Below, piece by piece: positions 15,437-25,861 of a DNA stretch of 37,382 nucleotides. The stretch comes from Actinomadura latina NBRC 106108. Lineage in GTDB: Bacteria; Actinomycetota; Actinomycetes; Streptosporangiales; Streptosporangiaceae. Positions within the stretch are counted from its first letter, which is position 1. Each line of letters starts with the position of its first letter. The position numbers and the translations under genes are program-made. The notes under the pieces were generated by a model. That model was not told where the DNA came from and made no database searches. It saw only the letters and a list, made by a program, of their open reading frames with translations. The stretch covers positions 1-37,382 of the forward strand of contig NZ_BCQS01000037.1 in assembly GCF_001552195.1 (NCBI RefSeq). Direction: 5' to 3'.

Positions 15437-15508
15437 ATGGTTCGGTCAGGAATCGACCCGCTGCGAACGGTGATCGAGAACGCGAGAACCAGCAGGGAGC
15501 CGCTGTGA
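15437..15508 (+). CDS. Candidate leaderless small ORF (23 codons) coupled to the bifunctional nuclease gene
   Basis: From the ATG at 15437 a short frame encodes MVRSGIDPLRTVIENARTSR and then EPL before a TGA at 15506-15508. The -10 box TACGTT is 6 nt upstream, so the ORF would be translated from the very 5' end of the message. Its stop overlaps the GTG start of the downstream gene (GTGA), the usual arrangement for translational coupling. The AGCAGGGAG near the end of the ORF also serves as ribosome site for the next gene. The peptide resembles nothing I recognise; it may be a regulatory leader rather than a functional product. Confidence 0.45.
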   Translation: MVRSGIDPLRTVIENARTSREPL

Positions 15509-15975
15509 AGCAGATGGAGGTCGTCGGCGTCCGGGTCGAGATGCCCTCCAATCAGCCGATCGTCCTGTTGAAGGAGACGGAGGGCGATCGCTACCTGCCC
15601 ATCTGGATCGGGGCGGTCGAGGCGACCGCGATCGCCTTCGCGCAGCAGGGGGTGCTGCCCGCCCGGCCGCTCACCCACGACCTGTTCCGCGACGTCCTGG
15701 ACGCCCTCAGCGTCCAGCTCCGCACCGTGAACATCACGGCCCTGCGCGAGGGCATCTTCTTCGCCGACCTGATCTTCTCCAACGGCGTCGAGGTCAGCGC
15801 CCGCCCGTCCGACTCGATCGCCCTGGCACTGCGCACCGGCGCCACGATCTTCGCCAGCGAGGACGTCCTCGAAGAGGCCGGCGTGGCCATCCCCGACGAG
15901 CAGGAGGACGAGGTCGAGAAGTTCCGCGAGTTCCTCGACACGATCTCCCCCGAGGACTTCGGCCGCGCCGGATAG
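15505..15975 (+). CDS. Bifunctional nuclease-family protein (DUF151)
   Basis: The 156-residue protein matches the BFN/DUF151 family: MKQMEVVGVRVEMPSNQPIV at the start, LPIWIGAVEATAIAFAQQG (residues 31-49) and ARPSDSIALALRTGATIFAS (about 99-118). Members have been reported to have DNase and RNase activity in plants; the bacterial role is unsettled. It is the Rv1829 counterpart in the conserved block. The GTG start is preceded by GCAGGGAG and overlaps the stop of a candidate small ORF. Confidence 0.9.
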   Translation: MKQMEVVGVRVEMPSNQPIVLLKETEGDRYLPIWIGAVEATAIAFAQQGVLPARPLTHDLFRDVLDALSVQLRTVNITALREGIFFADLIFSNGVEVSARPSDSIALALRTGATIFASEDVLEEAGVAIPDEQEDEVEKFREFLDTISPEDFGRAG

Positions 15976-16108
15976 GCCGTCGCCCGGAGACGGTACGTCG
16001 CAGCGATCTGCTTTCGCCGTCGTCGCGCGCCCTTGCCCATCCGGCGGGGACGCCCCTGGAACCTCGACGCAGGGTTCCGCTCACCCCCCGGCTCAGACCA
16101 CCGCACAA

Positions 16109-16127
16109 CCCCGCGCACGGTGCGGGG
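16109..16127 (+). terminator. Stem-loop downstream of the bifunctional nuclease gene
   Basis: CCCCGC pairs with GCGGGG around a 7-nt loop and is followed by CTTCAT. It lies about 130 nt past the stop codon, with a second hairpin (16058-16078) before it. Weak U content, so the call is tentative. Confidence 0.4.
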
Positions 16128-16354
16128 CTTCATGCCGTTGGGTCCGAGGTGGGGGAAGGGTTGTCATAGATGGTGCATCGTCCTGGACCTGGCGGTTTTT
16201 GGCGGCGGCGCATCGGGGTAGGAGTGCCTAGGTGGCGGAGGTGCGCAGTTTGCCCACGTGAAGCCGGTTCATCCGGGCATGCGACGCGCCGACGATGAAC
16301 GTTGACCACACCCTGACCGGCACCTACCGTGCTGGTGGAACACCCGTGGCGTAA

Positions 16355-16376
16355 TTCGTCAAACCCCCTTGACGAA
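16355..16376 (+). promoter_or_regulatory. Perfect inverted repeat overlapping the -35 region of the second MerR gene
   Basis: TTCGTCAA (16355-16362) and TTGACGAA (16369-16376) are exact inverted repeats separated by ACCCCC. The right arm contains TTGACG, a good -35 hexamer, and GATAGA/TAGAAG around 16389-16396 could be the -10. A regulator bound here would block or tune the promoter; the MerR protein encoded downstream is the obvious candidate. Confidence 0.55.
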
Positions 16377-16408
16377 ACACCGCGGGGTGATAGAAGCCGG
16401 AGGTCCGC

Positions 16409-17005
16409 GTGGCGGTGAGCAGCGGCGAGGGCAAGGCGACCCCCGACAGGCATGCGGCGTCCCGCCGTGCCGGAGAGCAGGGCCTGCTCTTCGACACGCA
16501 GGTGTCCGTGCCCCCGGAGGATGTCGGCTACCGCGGCCCGACGGCGTGCGCCGCGGCGGGAATCACCTACCGGCAACTCGACTACTGGGCGCGGACGAAG
16601 CTGGTGGAGCCGAGCGTGCGCGCCGCGCAGGGGTCGGGCAGCCAGCGGTTGTACAGCTTCCGCGACATCCTGGTGCTCAAGGTCGTGAAGCGGCTGCTGG
16701 ACACGGGCGTGTCGTTGCAGCAGATACGGACGGCCGTGATCCACCTGCGTGACCGCGGGGTGTCGGACCTCGCGCAGATCACGCTGATGAGCGACGGCGT
16801 CAGCGTCTACGAGTGCACGTCGGCGGACGAGGTCGTCGATCTGCTGCAGGGCGGCCAGGGCGTGTTCGGCATAGCGCTCGGGCGCGTCTGGCAGGAGGTC
16901 GAGGGCAGTCTCGCGGAACTCCCCGGGGAGCGGGCCGCCGCGGACCCTCCCAACCACCCCCACGATGAACTCGCCAACCGGCGGCGGGCGCGCCGCACCG
17001 GCTGA
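16409..17005 (+). CDS. MerR-family regulator (Rv1830-like)
   Basis: The 198-residue protein has a disordered N-terminus (about 40 residues, including LLFDTQ), then a MerR helix-turn-helix: YRGPTACAAAGITYRQLDYW followed by ARTKLVEPSVR and YSFRDILVLKVVKRLLDTGV. This pattern with an internal DYW is typical of the Rv1830 type, which sits after the bifunctional nuclease in mycobacteria and affects growth and division. No metal-sensing cysteines are seen. The GTG at 16409 has GGAGG 8 nt upstream. It converges with the large membrane protein gene, with three bases between the stops. Confidence 0.88.
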   Translation: MAVSSGEGKATPDRHAASRRAGEQGLLFDTQVSVPPEDVGYRGPTACAAAGITYRQLDYWARTKLVEPSVRAAQGSGSQRLYSFRDILVLKVVKRLLDTGVSLQQIRTAVIHLRDRGVSDLAQITLMSDGVSVYECTSADEVVDLLQGGQGVFGIALGRVWQEVEGSLAELPGERAAADPPNHPHDELANRRRARRTG

Positions 17006-17008
17006 CGG

Positions 17009-19486
17009 TCAGAGCGCCTCCTTGCGCTGCAGGTAGGCGAACGCCCCCCAGCCCGGCAGCACCGGCAGCCAGAGGGTGAAGAGCCGGTAGAGCAGGACCG
17101 CGGACGTCGCCGTCTCCGCGGACAGGCCCGAGATCGTCAGCGCGAGGGTCAGGGCGCCCTCGACGGCGCCGAGACCGCCCGGCGTCGGGGCCGCGGAACC
17201 GACCGCGTTCGCGGTGAGGAAGACCAGCACCACCGTCGTCCACGGCAGCGAGCCGCCGAACGAGCGGATCGACGCGTCCAGGCACAGGACGAAGGCGAGG
17301 GTGAGCAGGAGCGTGCCGCCCATGCCGGTGAACAGCTTCGCCGGGGACTGCAGGACGTCCACCAGGCGGGGGACCACGCCGGAGAACATGCTCTTCAGCC
17401 GGGACGTGACGACGCGGCGGACGCGGGGGACCGTCAGTGCGAGGCCGGCCAGGAGCCCCAGCCCCAGGACGGCGATCACGATCGTGCGGGACGGGGCCAG
17501 GTCCTGCGTCGCCCGGGTCGTGGAGCCGGTGAGGAATCCGAACAGGACCAGCAGCAGGATGTGCGTGACCATACCGACCAGCTGGGACGCGCCGACGCTC
17601 GCCACGGCCAGGGTGGGACGCACCCCCGAGCGCTGCAGGTAGCGGGTGTTGACGGCCACACCGCCCACGGCCGCGGGCGCCACCAGTTTCACGAAGGACG
17701 CGGCCACCTGCACCAGGACCGTCCGGCCCAGGGGCAGGCGCTCCGGGACGAAACCCATCAGCATGAACGCCGCCGCGACATAGCTGAGGGCCGCCGCGCC
17801 GAGCGCGGCGACGACCCAGTGCCAGCTCGCCGTCGCCGCCAGGTATCCGACGTCCAGGCTGGTCACCTGCGGGATGACGATGTAGGCGGCGAAGGAGAGG
17901 GCCACCACGCTGAAGATCGTCCGGGGGCGGAACCGCTCCAGCCGGGCCGGCGCCGCCTCGACCTCCGGCTTCAGCCGGACGATCTGCTCCCGGATCCGGG
18001 TCAGCAGCTCCCGGTCGCGCCGCAGCGCCTGCCGCGTCGCCCGGGACAGCGCCACCCGCTGCAGCAGCGGCACCGCGCCGCCGAGGGCCTCCTCGCCGAG
18101 CACGGACGCGGCGGTCCGCACCGCCCGCTCGGGCCCGGCCCGCAGCGCGAGCGTGGTGAGGAGCTGCGCCAGGTCGAGCCGCAGCGCCAGGTCGCCCGCC
18201 GCCGTCTCCCCGGCGCGCAGGTCGGTGACGTAGGCGAGCCCGTCCGCGCCGATCAGCAGTGCCCCGTCCTGCAGCCGCCGGTGCGCGAGCCGGCCCCCCT
18301 GCATCGACCGGAACTGCCGCCAGATGTCGGTCAGCAGCTCGTCGGTGACCTCCTCGCCGGGGACGTCGCCGAGCCGCCGCCCCGGCACGTGCTCGTAGGC
18401 CAGCAGCGCCGCCTCCGTGCCGACCTCGCAGGTGCCGGTCAGCCGCGGGGTGCGGGCGCCCGCCGCGGCCACCGCGTACGCCATCAGCGACTCCTGCTCC
18501 AGCGACCGGCGCAGCGACCGCAGCGTCCGCCCGGTGGTGGCGCCGCGCAGCCGCAGCAGCCGCCAGATCCGGTACAGCAGCCCGGCGGTCTGCTGGTCGC
18601 GGTCCAGGACGCGGACCTCCAGGTCCCAGTCGGCGTGCGCGGCCCGGTCCGCGGGGAGCCGGGCGCCGTGCTCGCCCTCGGGGCAGGGGGCGAGGACGAC
18701 GCCGTAGCGGCGGCCGTCCTCGGTGTCGTCGGCGGGCTCGTCGAGCCGCGCGCCCCGCCTCGGCCGCAGCCCGAGCCGCTCCAGGGACGCGACGACCGCC
18801 GTCCCCGGCGGCCGCGGGTTGGGGGTCCCGACGGCGTACAGGGTGCCGTGGCCGATGGCGCGGCCGAGGAAGTAGGTGGCCGCGAGCGCGGCGACGGAGG
18901 CGTAGGACGCGGTGAGCCCGGTGAGCGCGGCCAGCCCGATCATGGTCCAGGTCACGGCCTGCCAGCGGGCGCGCCCCGCCATCCCGACCGCGCTGACGAA
19001 CGCGATCACCGGGGCGATGTCGGTGTGCACGGGCGCGGTCTCGGTACCGCCCCAGATCAGCGAGTCGAGGACGCCGCCGGGCGCCGCCCGCACCACGAGG
19101 TCGTCCAGGCCCACCGTGATCCCGAACGCGATCACGGAGGCGAGCAGCGCGATCGCGACGCGCGTCCCGTCCTTGTGGAACAGCCGCTCGACGGCGAACG
19201 CGACCGAGACCGCGAGCACCCCGAAGCTCGACACCAGCGTCGCCAGCGTCAGCAGCGGCCGGGGCGCGTGCGCGGTGCCCTCCGCGATGTCGGTCTGCAG
19301 GCCGTGCGTGGTCTGCTGCGCGATCGACACCAGCAGCATCACCGCCGCCAGCCCCGCCAGCGACGCCGCGAACCTGATCGCGTCGGACGGCCGGCGGATC
19401 CGGTCCGGCTGGGCGGGCTCGTCGACGGGGACGCCGGCGGTCGCGCCGTGCCGGAAGCGCACCGTGCCGTCGTGGGTCTGTGTCAC
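17009..19486 (-). CDS. Large flippase-like membrane protein with internal kinase-like domain
   Basis: The 825-residue protein has three sections. Residues about 35-215 contain five or six membrane helices arranged like a PAP2-type domain but without its catalytic motifs. Residues about 240-520 are soluble and resemble an ABC1/RIO-type kinase fold (RSLEQESLMAYAVAAAGARTP; LAYEHVPGRRL; LAHRRLQDGALLIGADGLAYVTDLRAGE, positions about 425-452). Residues about 530-815 form the lysylphosphatidylglycerol-synthase/AglD-type flippase membrane domain with GGVAVNTRYLQRSG and PTPGGLGAVEGAL. The kinase catalytic loop lacks the usual HGD...N, so it is probably a pseudokinase. A role in moving or modifying a lipid-linked envelope component is inferred. 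The start is GTG at 19486; no strong ribosome site supports it. Confidence 0.8.
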   Translation of the reverse strand: MTQTHDGTVRFRHGATAGVPVDEPAQPDRIRRPSDAIRFAASLAGLAAVMLLVSIAQQTTHGLQTDIAEGTAHAPRPLLTLATLVSSFGVLAVSVAFAVERLFHKDGTRVAIALLASVIAFGITVGLDDLVVRAAPGGVLDSLIWGGTETAPVHTDIAPVIAFVSAVGMAGRARWQAVTWTMIGLAALTGLTASYASVAALAATYFLGRAIGHGTLYAVGTPNPRPPGTAVVASLERLGLRPRRGARLDEPADDTEDGRRYGVVLAPCPEGEHGARLPADRAAHADWDLEVRVLDRDQQTAGLLYRIWRLLRLRGATTGRTLRSLRRSLEQESLMAYAVAAAGARTPRLTGTCEVGTEAALLAYEHVPGRRLGDVPGEEVTDELLTDIWRQFRSMQGGRLAHRRLQDGALLIGADGLAYVTDLRAGETAAGDLALRLDLAQLLTTLALRAGPERAVRTAASVLGEEALGGAVPLLQRVALSRATRQALRRDRELLTRIREQIVRLKPEVEAAPARLERFRPRTIFSVVALSFAAYIVIPQVTSLDVGYLAATASWHWVVAALGAAALSYVAAAFMLMGFVPERLPLGRTVLVQVAASFVKLVAPAAVGGVAVNTRYLQRSGVRPTLAVASVGASQLVGMVTHILLLVLFGFLTGSTTRATQDLAPSRTIVIAVLGLGLLAGLALTVPRVRRVVTSRLKSMFSGVVPRLVDVLQSPAKLFTGMGGTLLLTLAFVLCLDASIRSFGGSLPWTTVVLVFLTANAVGSAAPTPGGLGAVEGALTLALTISGLSAETATSAVLLYRLFTLWLPVLPGWGAFAYLQRKEAL

Positions 19487-19650
19487 GCCGTACCGCCGCC
19501 CTGACCATCCGCCATCGTGATCAGCGTTCCAGAACCGGCGGCGCGCCGTCGAGTGCCGTCCCGCGTCCGGCCGGTCGCGTTCGCACCTCGCAGCCCCATC
19601 TCCGCCTCCGTGGCCCGAGGTCCGTCTTGTCCCAGGTGAGTGAGCACATC

Positions 19651-19664
19651 GTACCGGCCGGTAC
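19651..19664. promoter_or_regulatory. 14-bp perfect palindrome, candidate operator
   Basis: GTACCGGCCGGTAC reads the same on both strands. It sits 165 bp upstream of the flippase-like gene and about 130 bp before the gcvP riboswitch, so it could serve either promoter. The binding protein is unknown. Confidence 0.4.
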
Positions 19665-19786
19665 CGACGTGGCGGGGCGGGGACGGCCCCCGTGTCCGCT
19701 TCGGGGAGGCCCGCGTCCGCCGGGGCCGGGACGACCGCTTTCAGCCGGCTTTGGGTAGGGTTTCGTCCAGGACATGCCGTCGACCC

Positions 19787-19990
19787 TGGGCGGGAGAGCT
19801 CCCACGCCGCCAGCGCGGGACGCCGAAGGGGCAACCTCCCCGGAACCTCTCAGGCAAAAGGACCGCTCGGGCGAGGCACCTCTGGAAAGCAGGCGTCGAT
19901 CCCCGCAGCCGGGGAAGGCGGCTCACCGAAGGGGAAATCCCGCCGCGCGGGTGAAGCTCTCAGGTGCCGATGACAGAGGGGGAGACCTGC
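19787..19990 (+). ncRNA. Tandem glycine riboswitch upstream of gcvP
   Basis: Two aptamers follow each other. The first has GGGAGAG, GCCGAAGGGGCAA and CTCTCAGGCAAAAGGACCG (to about 19864). The second has CTCTGGAAAGC, CACCGAAGGGGAAAT and AGCTCTCAGGTGCCGATGAC followed by AGAGGGGGA (about 19880-19985). These are the conserved cores of glycine aptamers. In this position they normally switch on glycine cleavage when glycine is abundant. A GC-rich hairpin (19989-20011) lies between the second aptamer and the AGGAGG of gcvP. Confidence 0.93.
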
Positions 19991-20045
19991 CGCCGGCCCG
20001 CGCCGGCGGCGGACCTGAGCGACCGCAGCAGCCAGGAGGCCCTCC

Positions 20046-22916
<2,871 letters not shown>

Positions 22917-23048
22917 CGGGTCCGCGCGGCCTCCCCGGGATCCGATTCGTGATCTTGGTGGGGGTTTCGGGGTGTCGTCGCGGGACGCGGCGGGAGCGGG
23001 TCGCTAGTCTCGGTGCCGACTTCAGGAACCCCCAGAGGGCAGAGGCCG

Positions 23049-24155
23049 ATGAGCGAGTTGCCGGACCAGGCGTCCGACCCGGCGCAGCTGTGCGAGGAGG
23101 CCCGGAACCTCGCCGAGAACGGCGAGGCCGGGCGGGCGGCGCTGCTGTTCGAGAAGGTGCTGGGCATGGGCGCGACGCCCTGCCGGGCGCAGGCGGCGCT
23201 CGGGCTCGCCGTCGTCCTCGACGATGCCGGGGAGGTGGAGCGGGCCCGGGAGGCGGACCGGGCCGCGATCGCCACCGCCGACCCCGAGTACGGGCCGCGC
23301 GCCGCCTACCACCTGGCGCTCACCTACGAGCGGGCCGGCGAGCCCGAGGGGGCGGCGCCCGCGTGGGGCGCGGTGGTCGACTTCGGCAACCCCGCCTACC
23401 TGCCGCCCGCCCATCTGGCGCTCGCCCGCATCGCCGACGACGCCGGCGACGTCGACGCGGCGCGGGACCACTGGGAGGCGGCGATCGGGACGGGCGACGC
23501 CGAGTACGGGCCGCTCGCCGCGCACGACCTCGCACAGCGGCTGCTGGAGCGCGGCGACCCCGCGCGGGCGCAGCGGATCCTGACCGCCGGGCTCCGGCTG
23601 ATCGACCGCGACGCCGCCCCGTACGCGTACGCGCGGCTCGCCGTCGCGCTCGGCATCTCCTACCTCGACCAGGCGATCGGCGCGTTCGGCGCGGCGCTGG
23701 CGGCGGAGCCGTCCGACCCGGAGGCGGGCCCGCTGGCCACCGAGCTGCTGGCGCGGACGCTGCCGCTGCGCGGGCGCGGCGGCGAGGCGGGCGAGGTGTG
23801 GCGGCGCGGGCTGGCCGACCCGGGCATCGCGCCGCAGGTGCGGGCGAGGATCCGCCGCGACTTCGCCGAGGAGGACGGCGACGACGGCCTGTGGTGGGAG
23901 CCGGTCGTCGAGCAGGCCGTGTCGGACGGGACGCTCCCCGCGCTCGCCGGCGAGGCGTTCGGCGCCCTCGACCACATGTACGCGCTGCTCGCCGTCCGGT
24001 ACGCCGAGGGACGGGCGGACGAGACCCACGAGGTGCTCGGCGGCGCGGTCCGGGTCCCGAGCGGCTACCCGTGGGGGCCGCTGCTGCACGAGAGCTTCGC
24101 CGAGCGGCTCCGCCTGGCGATGGGCACGCCCGTCCCGGACTGGCCGCCCGCATAG
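23049..24155 (+). CDS. Tetratricopeptide-repeat protein of unknown function
   Basis: The 368-residue protein is made almost entirely of paired helices with TPR spacing: repeated units such as AEYGPLAAHDLAQRLLERGD and PEYGPRAAYHLALTYERAGE (about residues 80-100 and 150-170) recur every 34-36 residues. The C-terminal 100 residues are less repetitive and acidic. It has no signal peptide or membrane segment, so a cytoplasmic scaffold is likely. The ATG at 23049 is chosen because AGAGG precedes it; TAGTCT at 23003-23008 is a possible -10. The binding partner is unknown. Confidence 0.75.
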   Translation: MSELPDQASDPAQLCEEARNLAENGEAGRAALLFEKVLGMGATPCRAQAALGLAVVLDDAGEVERAREADRAAIATADPEYGPRAAYHLALTYERAGEPEGAAPAWGAVVDFGNPAYLPPAHLALARIADDAGDVDAARDHWEAAIGTGDAEYGPLAAHDLAQRLLERGDPARAQRILTAGLRLIDRDAAPYAYARLAVALGISYLDQAIGAFGAALAAEPSDPEAGPLATELLARTLPLRGRGGEAGEVWRRGLADPGIAPQVRARIRRDFAEEDGDDGLWWEPVVEQAVSDGTLPALAGEAFGALDHMYALLAVRYAEGRADETHEVLGGAVRVPSGYPWGPLLHESFAERLRLAMGTPVPDWPPA

Positions 24156-24162
24156 GCCGTGT

Positions 24163-24588
24163 TCAGTCGGAGATGGCGCGCTCCGCGATCACCTTCGTGA
24201 CGCGGGCGCGGACGAGGTACTCGGTGGGGACGGCGTTGCGCGCCCCGAACTCCGCGGCACGGCCGGCGCCCATGTAGCGGCCGCCGATGGCGGTGGCCCA
24301 GCGGCGCATCTCGTCCAGATCCTCGATGAGGGTCGCCTCCGCCTGGATGTGCACGTACGAGAAGGGCGGGGTCTGGTCGTCCACGCAGATGGAGACGCGC
24401 GGGTCGCGGGCGAGGGCGCGGCCCTTGACGGTGTCGCGGGCGGTGTTGAACAGCACGTCGTCGCCGTCGAGGACGAACCAGATGGGCGTGACGTGCGGGG
24501 AGCCGTCCTTGCGGACGACGGCCGCCTTGCCGGTGCGGGTGCCCGCCGAGACGAACGCCCGCCACTCGCTGTCGGTCATCTTCTCCAT
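24163..24588 (-). CDS. PPOX-class F420-dependent oxidoreductase
   Basis: The 141-residue protein has the split-barrel flavin/F420-binding fold: KAAVVRKDGSPHVTPIWFVLDGDDVLFNT (residues 22-50), KGRALARDPRVSICVDD (about 55-71) and PFSYVHIQAEATL. Proteins with this spacing in actinobacteria are usually annotated as F420-dependent (TIGR03618-type). The substrate is unknown. The ATG at 24588 is one option; ATG at 24579 (with GGAGAAG before it) is the other. It is divergent from an alpha/beta hydrolase gene, with 50 bp between. Confidence 0.83.
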   Translation of the reverse strand: MEKMTDSEWRAFVSAGTRTGKAAVVRKDGSPHVTPIWFVLDGDDVLFNTARDTVKGRALARDPRVSICVDDQTPPFSYVHIQAEATLIEDLDEMRRWATAIGGRYMGAGRAAEFGARNAVPTEYLVRARVTKVIAERAISD

Positions 24589-24626
24589 GCGGGCAGTCTG
24601 CCGCAAAGATCATGAAAGCGGGCCGC

Positions 24627-24632
24627 TACCGT
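24627..24632 (+). promoter_or_regulatory. -10 element of a probable leaderless promoter
   Basis: TACCGT fits TANNNT and is followed by exactly 6 nt (GGGCGC) before the ATG at 24639. There is no Shine-Dalgarno between them. Confidence 0.5.
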
Positions 24633-24638
24633 GGGCGC

Positions 24639-25235
24639 ATGGAGGTCGTGACGGCGCACGGGCCCGCCGGGATGGCGCTGGACGAGGCCGACGATCCGGC
24701 GTTCCTGCTGGTCCTGACGCACGGGTCGAACGGGAGCGTGGACGCGCCCGACCTGCTCGCCGTCCGGGAGACCGCGCTCGGGCTCGGCGGCGCCGTCGCA
24801 CGGGTGACGCAGCCGTTCCGCTTCGCGGGCCGCCGGGCGCCCGGCTCGCCGGTCAAGCAGGACGAGGCCTGGCTGGAGATCATCGGGATGCTGGGCGAGA
24901 GGTTCGCCGGCGTCCCGCTCGTGCAGGGCGGCCGGAGCAACGGCGCGCGGGTGGCGTGCCGGACGGCGCGGGCGGCCGGGGCGGCCGGCGTGGTGGCGCT
25001 GGCGTTCCCGCTGCACCCGCCGGGCCGGCCGGAGAAGACGCGGGTGGCCGAGCTGCGCTCGGCGGGGGTGGAGGTCCTCGTCGTCAACGGCGACCGCGAC
25101 CCGTTCGGGATACCGGACGAGGCGGACGCCGCCCATGTGACGGTGCTGGCGGGGGAGCGGCACGACCTGAGCAGGGCCCCCGCCGCCGTCGGCCGGGCCG
25201 TGGAGCCGTGGCTGCGCAAGTGGGCGGCGCGTTAG
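24639..25235 (+). CDS. Alpha/beta hydrolase (KANL3/Tex30-like)
   Basis: The 198-residue protein has an early oxyanion-type LTHGSNG strand-loop (about residues 28-34), the nucleophile elbow GRSNGAR (about 98-104), the acid in VVNGDRDPFG and the histidine in GERHDLS near 173. These form a complete Ser-Asp-His triad. Its small size and motif spacing resemble the KANL3/Tex30 subgroup, often of unknown substrate. The start at 24639 is chosen from the -10 box 6 nt upstream. Two strong hairpins follow the stop. Confidence 0.82.
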   Translation: MEVVTAHGPAGMALDEADDPAFLLVLTHGSNGSVDAPDLLAVRETALGLGGAVARVTQPFRFAGRRAPGSPVKQDEAWLEIIGMLGERFAGVPLVQGGRSNGARVACRTARAAGAAGVVALAFPLHPPGRPEKTRVAELRSAGVEVLVVNGDRDPFGIPDEADAAHVTVLAGERHDLSRAPAAVGRAVEPWLRKWAAR

Positions 25236-25252
25236 CCGCCGGGCATGCGAAC

Positions 25253-25275
25253 GGCCCGTCCGGTGCGGACGGGCC
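25253..25275. terminator. Strong stem-loop between convergent genes (first of two)
   Basis: GGCCCGTCCG and CGGACGGGCC form a perfect 10-bp stem with a GTG loop, about 18 nt after the hydrolase stop. Symmetry lets it act on both strands. Confidence 0.65.
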
Positions 25276-25289
25276 GGGAGGGCTGATCG

Positions 25290-25314
25290 CTCCGGGCCCG
25301 GTGCGGGCCCGGAG
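25290..25314. terminator. Strong stem-loop between convergent genes (second of two)
   Basis: CTCCGGGCCC and GGGCCCGGAG form a second perfect 10-bp stem with a GGTGC loop. It lies 15 nt from the first hairpin and 70 nt from the stop of DUF5999 on the other strand. Confidence 0.6.
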
Positions 25315-25383
25315 GTCGAGGTCGGGTGGGCGTTGCCCCCGAGGATGATCACCCGTTTGAACTAGTCCCCCGTGGAGACCCGC

Positions 25384-25587
25384 TCAAGCGGCGGACGGCG
25401 CCTGCAGGTCCGTCGGCCGGTGCGGTGCGATGACTCCCCCGTCGGGCAGCAGCTCACCGGTGTCCTCGAAGAGCACGACGCCGTTGCACAGCAGGCTCCA
25501 CCCCTGCTCGGGGTGCGAGGCCAGCGTCCGGGCGGCGTCGCGGTCGGGTTCGTCGGGCGAGGGACAGGGCGGCTGGTGCGGGCACAT
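25384..25587 (-). CDS. DUF5999-family small protein
   Basis: The 67-residue protein begins MCPHQPPCPSPDEPDRDAAR and contains HPEQGWSLLCNGVVLFEDTG and then ELLPDG, the hallmark of the DUF5999 family that is widespread in actinomycetes. The N-terminal C-P-H-x3-C and the internal Cys could bind a metal, but the role is unknown. GGAGG lies 7 nt upstream of the ATG. A longer overlapping frame on the same strand (25362-25793) has no such similarity and was not used. Confidence 0.88.
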   Translation of the reverse strand: MCPHQPPCPSPDEPDRDAARTLASHPEQGWSLLCNGVVLFEDTGELLPDGGVIAPHRPTDLQAPSAA

Positions 25588-25809
25588 CGTGTGCCTCCGG
25601 TCTCAACTACTGGTCGGTCGTGGTGCTTTCCCTTAATTGACGCACCCCAGTGTGGAGTGGTTCGAACCCATCGGCTATAGCCCGTTGGGACGGTTGTCCG
25701 TTGGTACCGGAGTACCGGACGACTGTGACCACCCTCACTCAGAGGTGCCAGGCATAGGGTCCCTCCCGCGCGATAACGGATGAAGAACGACACGCCGACA
25801 GGCCGGAAA

Positions 25810-25850
25810 CCCCTACGATGTCGCTCGGGGAACGCCTTACGGCGTAGGGG
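25810..25850 (+). promoter_or_regulatory. Promoter region of lutABC with an inverted repeat
   Basis: CCCCTACG (25810-25817) and CGTAGGGG (25843-25850) are exact inverted repeats 25 nt apart. The left arm contains the first bases of a -10 hexamer, TACGAT (25814-25819), and the right arm overlaps the Shine-Dalgarno (GGGGGAG) of lutA. It could be an operator or an RNA fold, depending on the true transcription start. Confidence 0.45.
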
Positions 25851-25861
25851 GAGTGAGGCCG

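Larger units (their letters stand above)
15976..16408 (+). other. 433-bp intergenic region between the nuclease and second MerR genes
   Basis: No convincing gene is seen. The region contains two stem-loops (GGAACC...GGTTCC at 16058-16078 and CCCCGC...GCGGGG at 16109-16127) and, close to the next gene, a perfect inverted repeat (16355-16376). The stretch from about 16130 to 16350 is less GC-biased than its neighbours and holds no element I can name. Confidence 0.5.
19487..20045. other. Divergent control region between the flippase-like gene and gcvP
   Basis: This 559-bp region holds a 14-bp perfect palindrome (19651-19664), a possible -10 for gcvP (TAGGGT, 19756-19761), the tandem glycine riboswitch and a stable hairpin GCCGCCGGC...GCCGGCGGC near 19989-20011. 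The last may be the switching element between aptamer and ribosome site. I see no protein-coding gene. Confidence 0.6.

Noticed and set aside
15980..16036. Minus-strand frame beginning MGKGARRRRKQIAATYR
   Set aside because: A short basic stretch without a ribosome site that continues as antisense of the nuclease gene; no family recognised.
25659..25668. GGTTCGAACC resembling a tRNA T-loop
   Set aside because: It is a simple 10-bp palindrome; no D-arm, anticodon arm or acceptor stem can be built on either strand around it.
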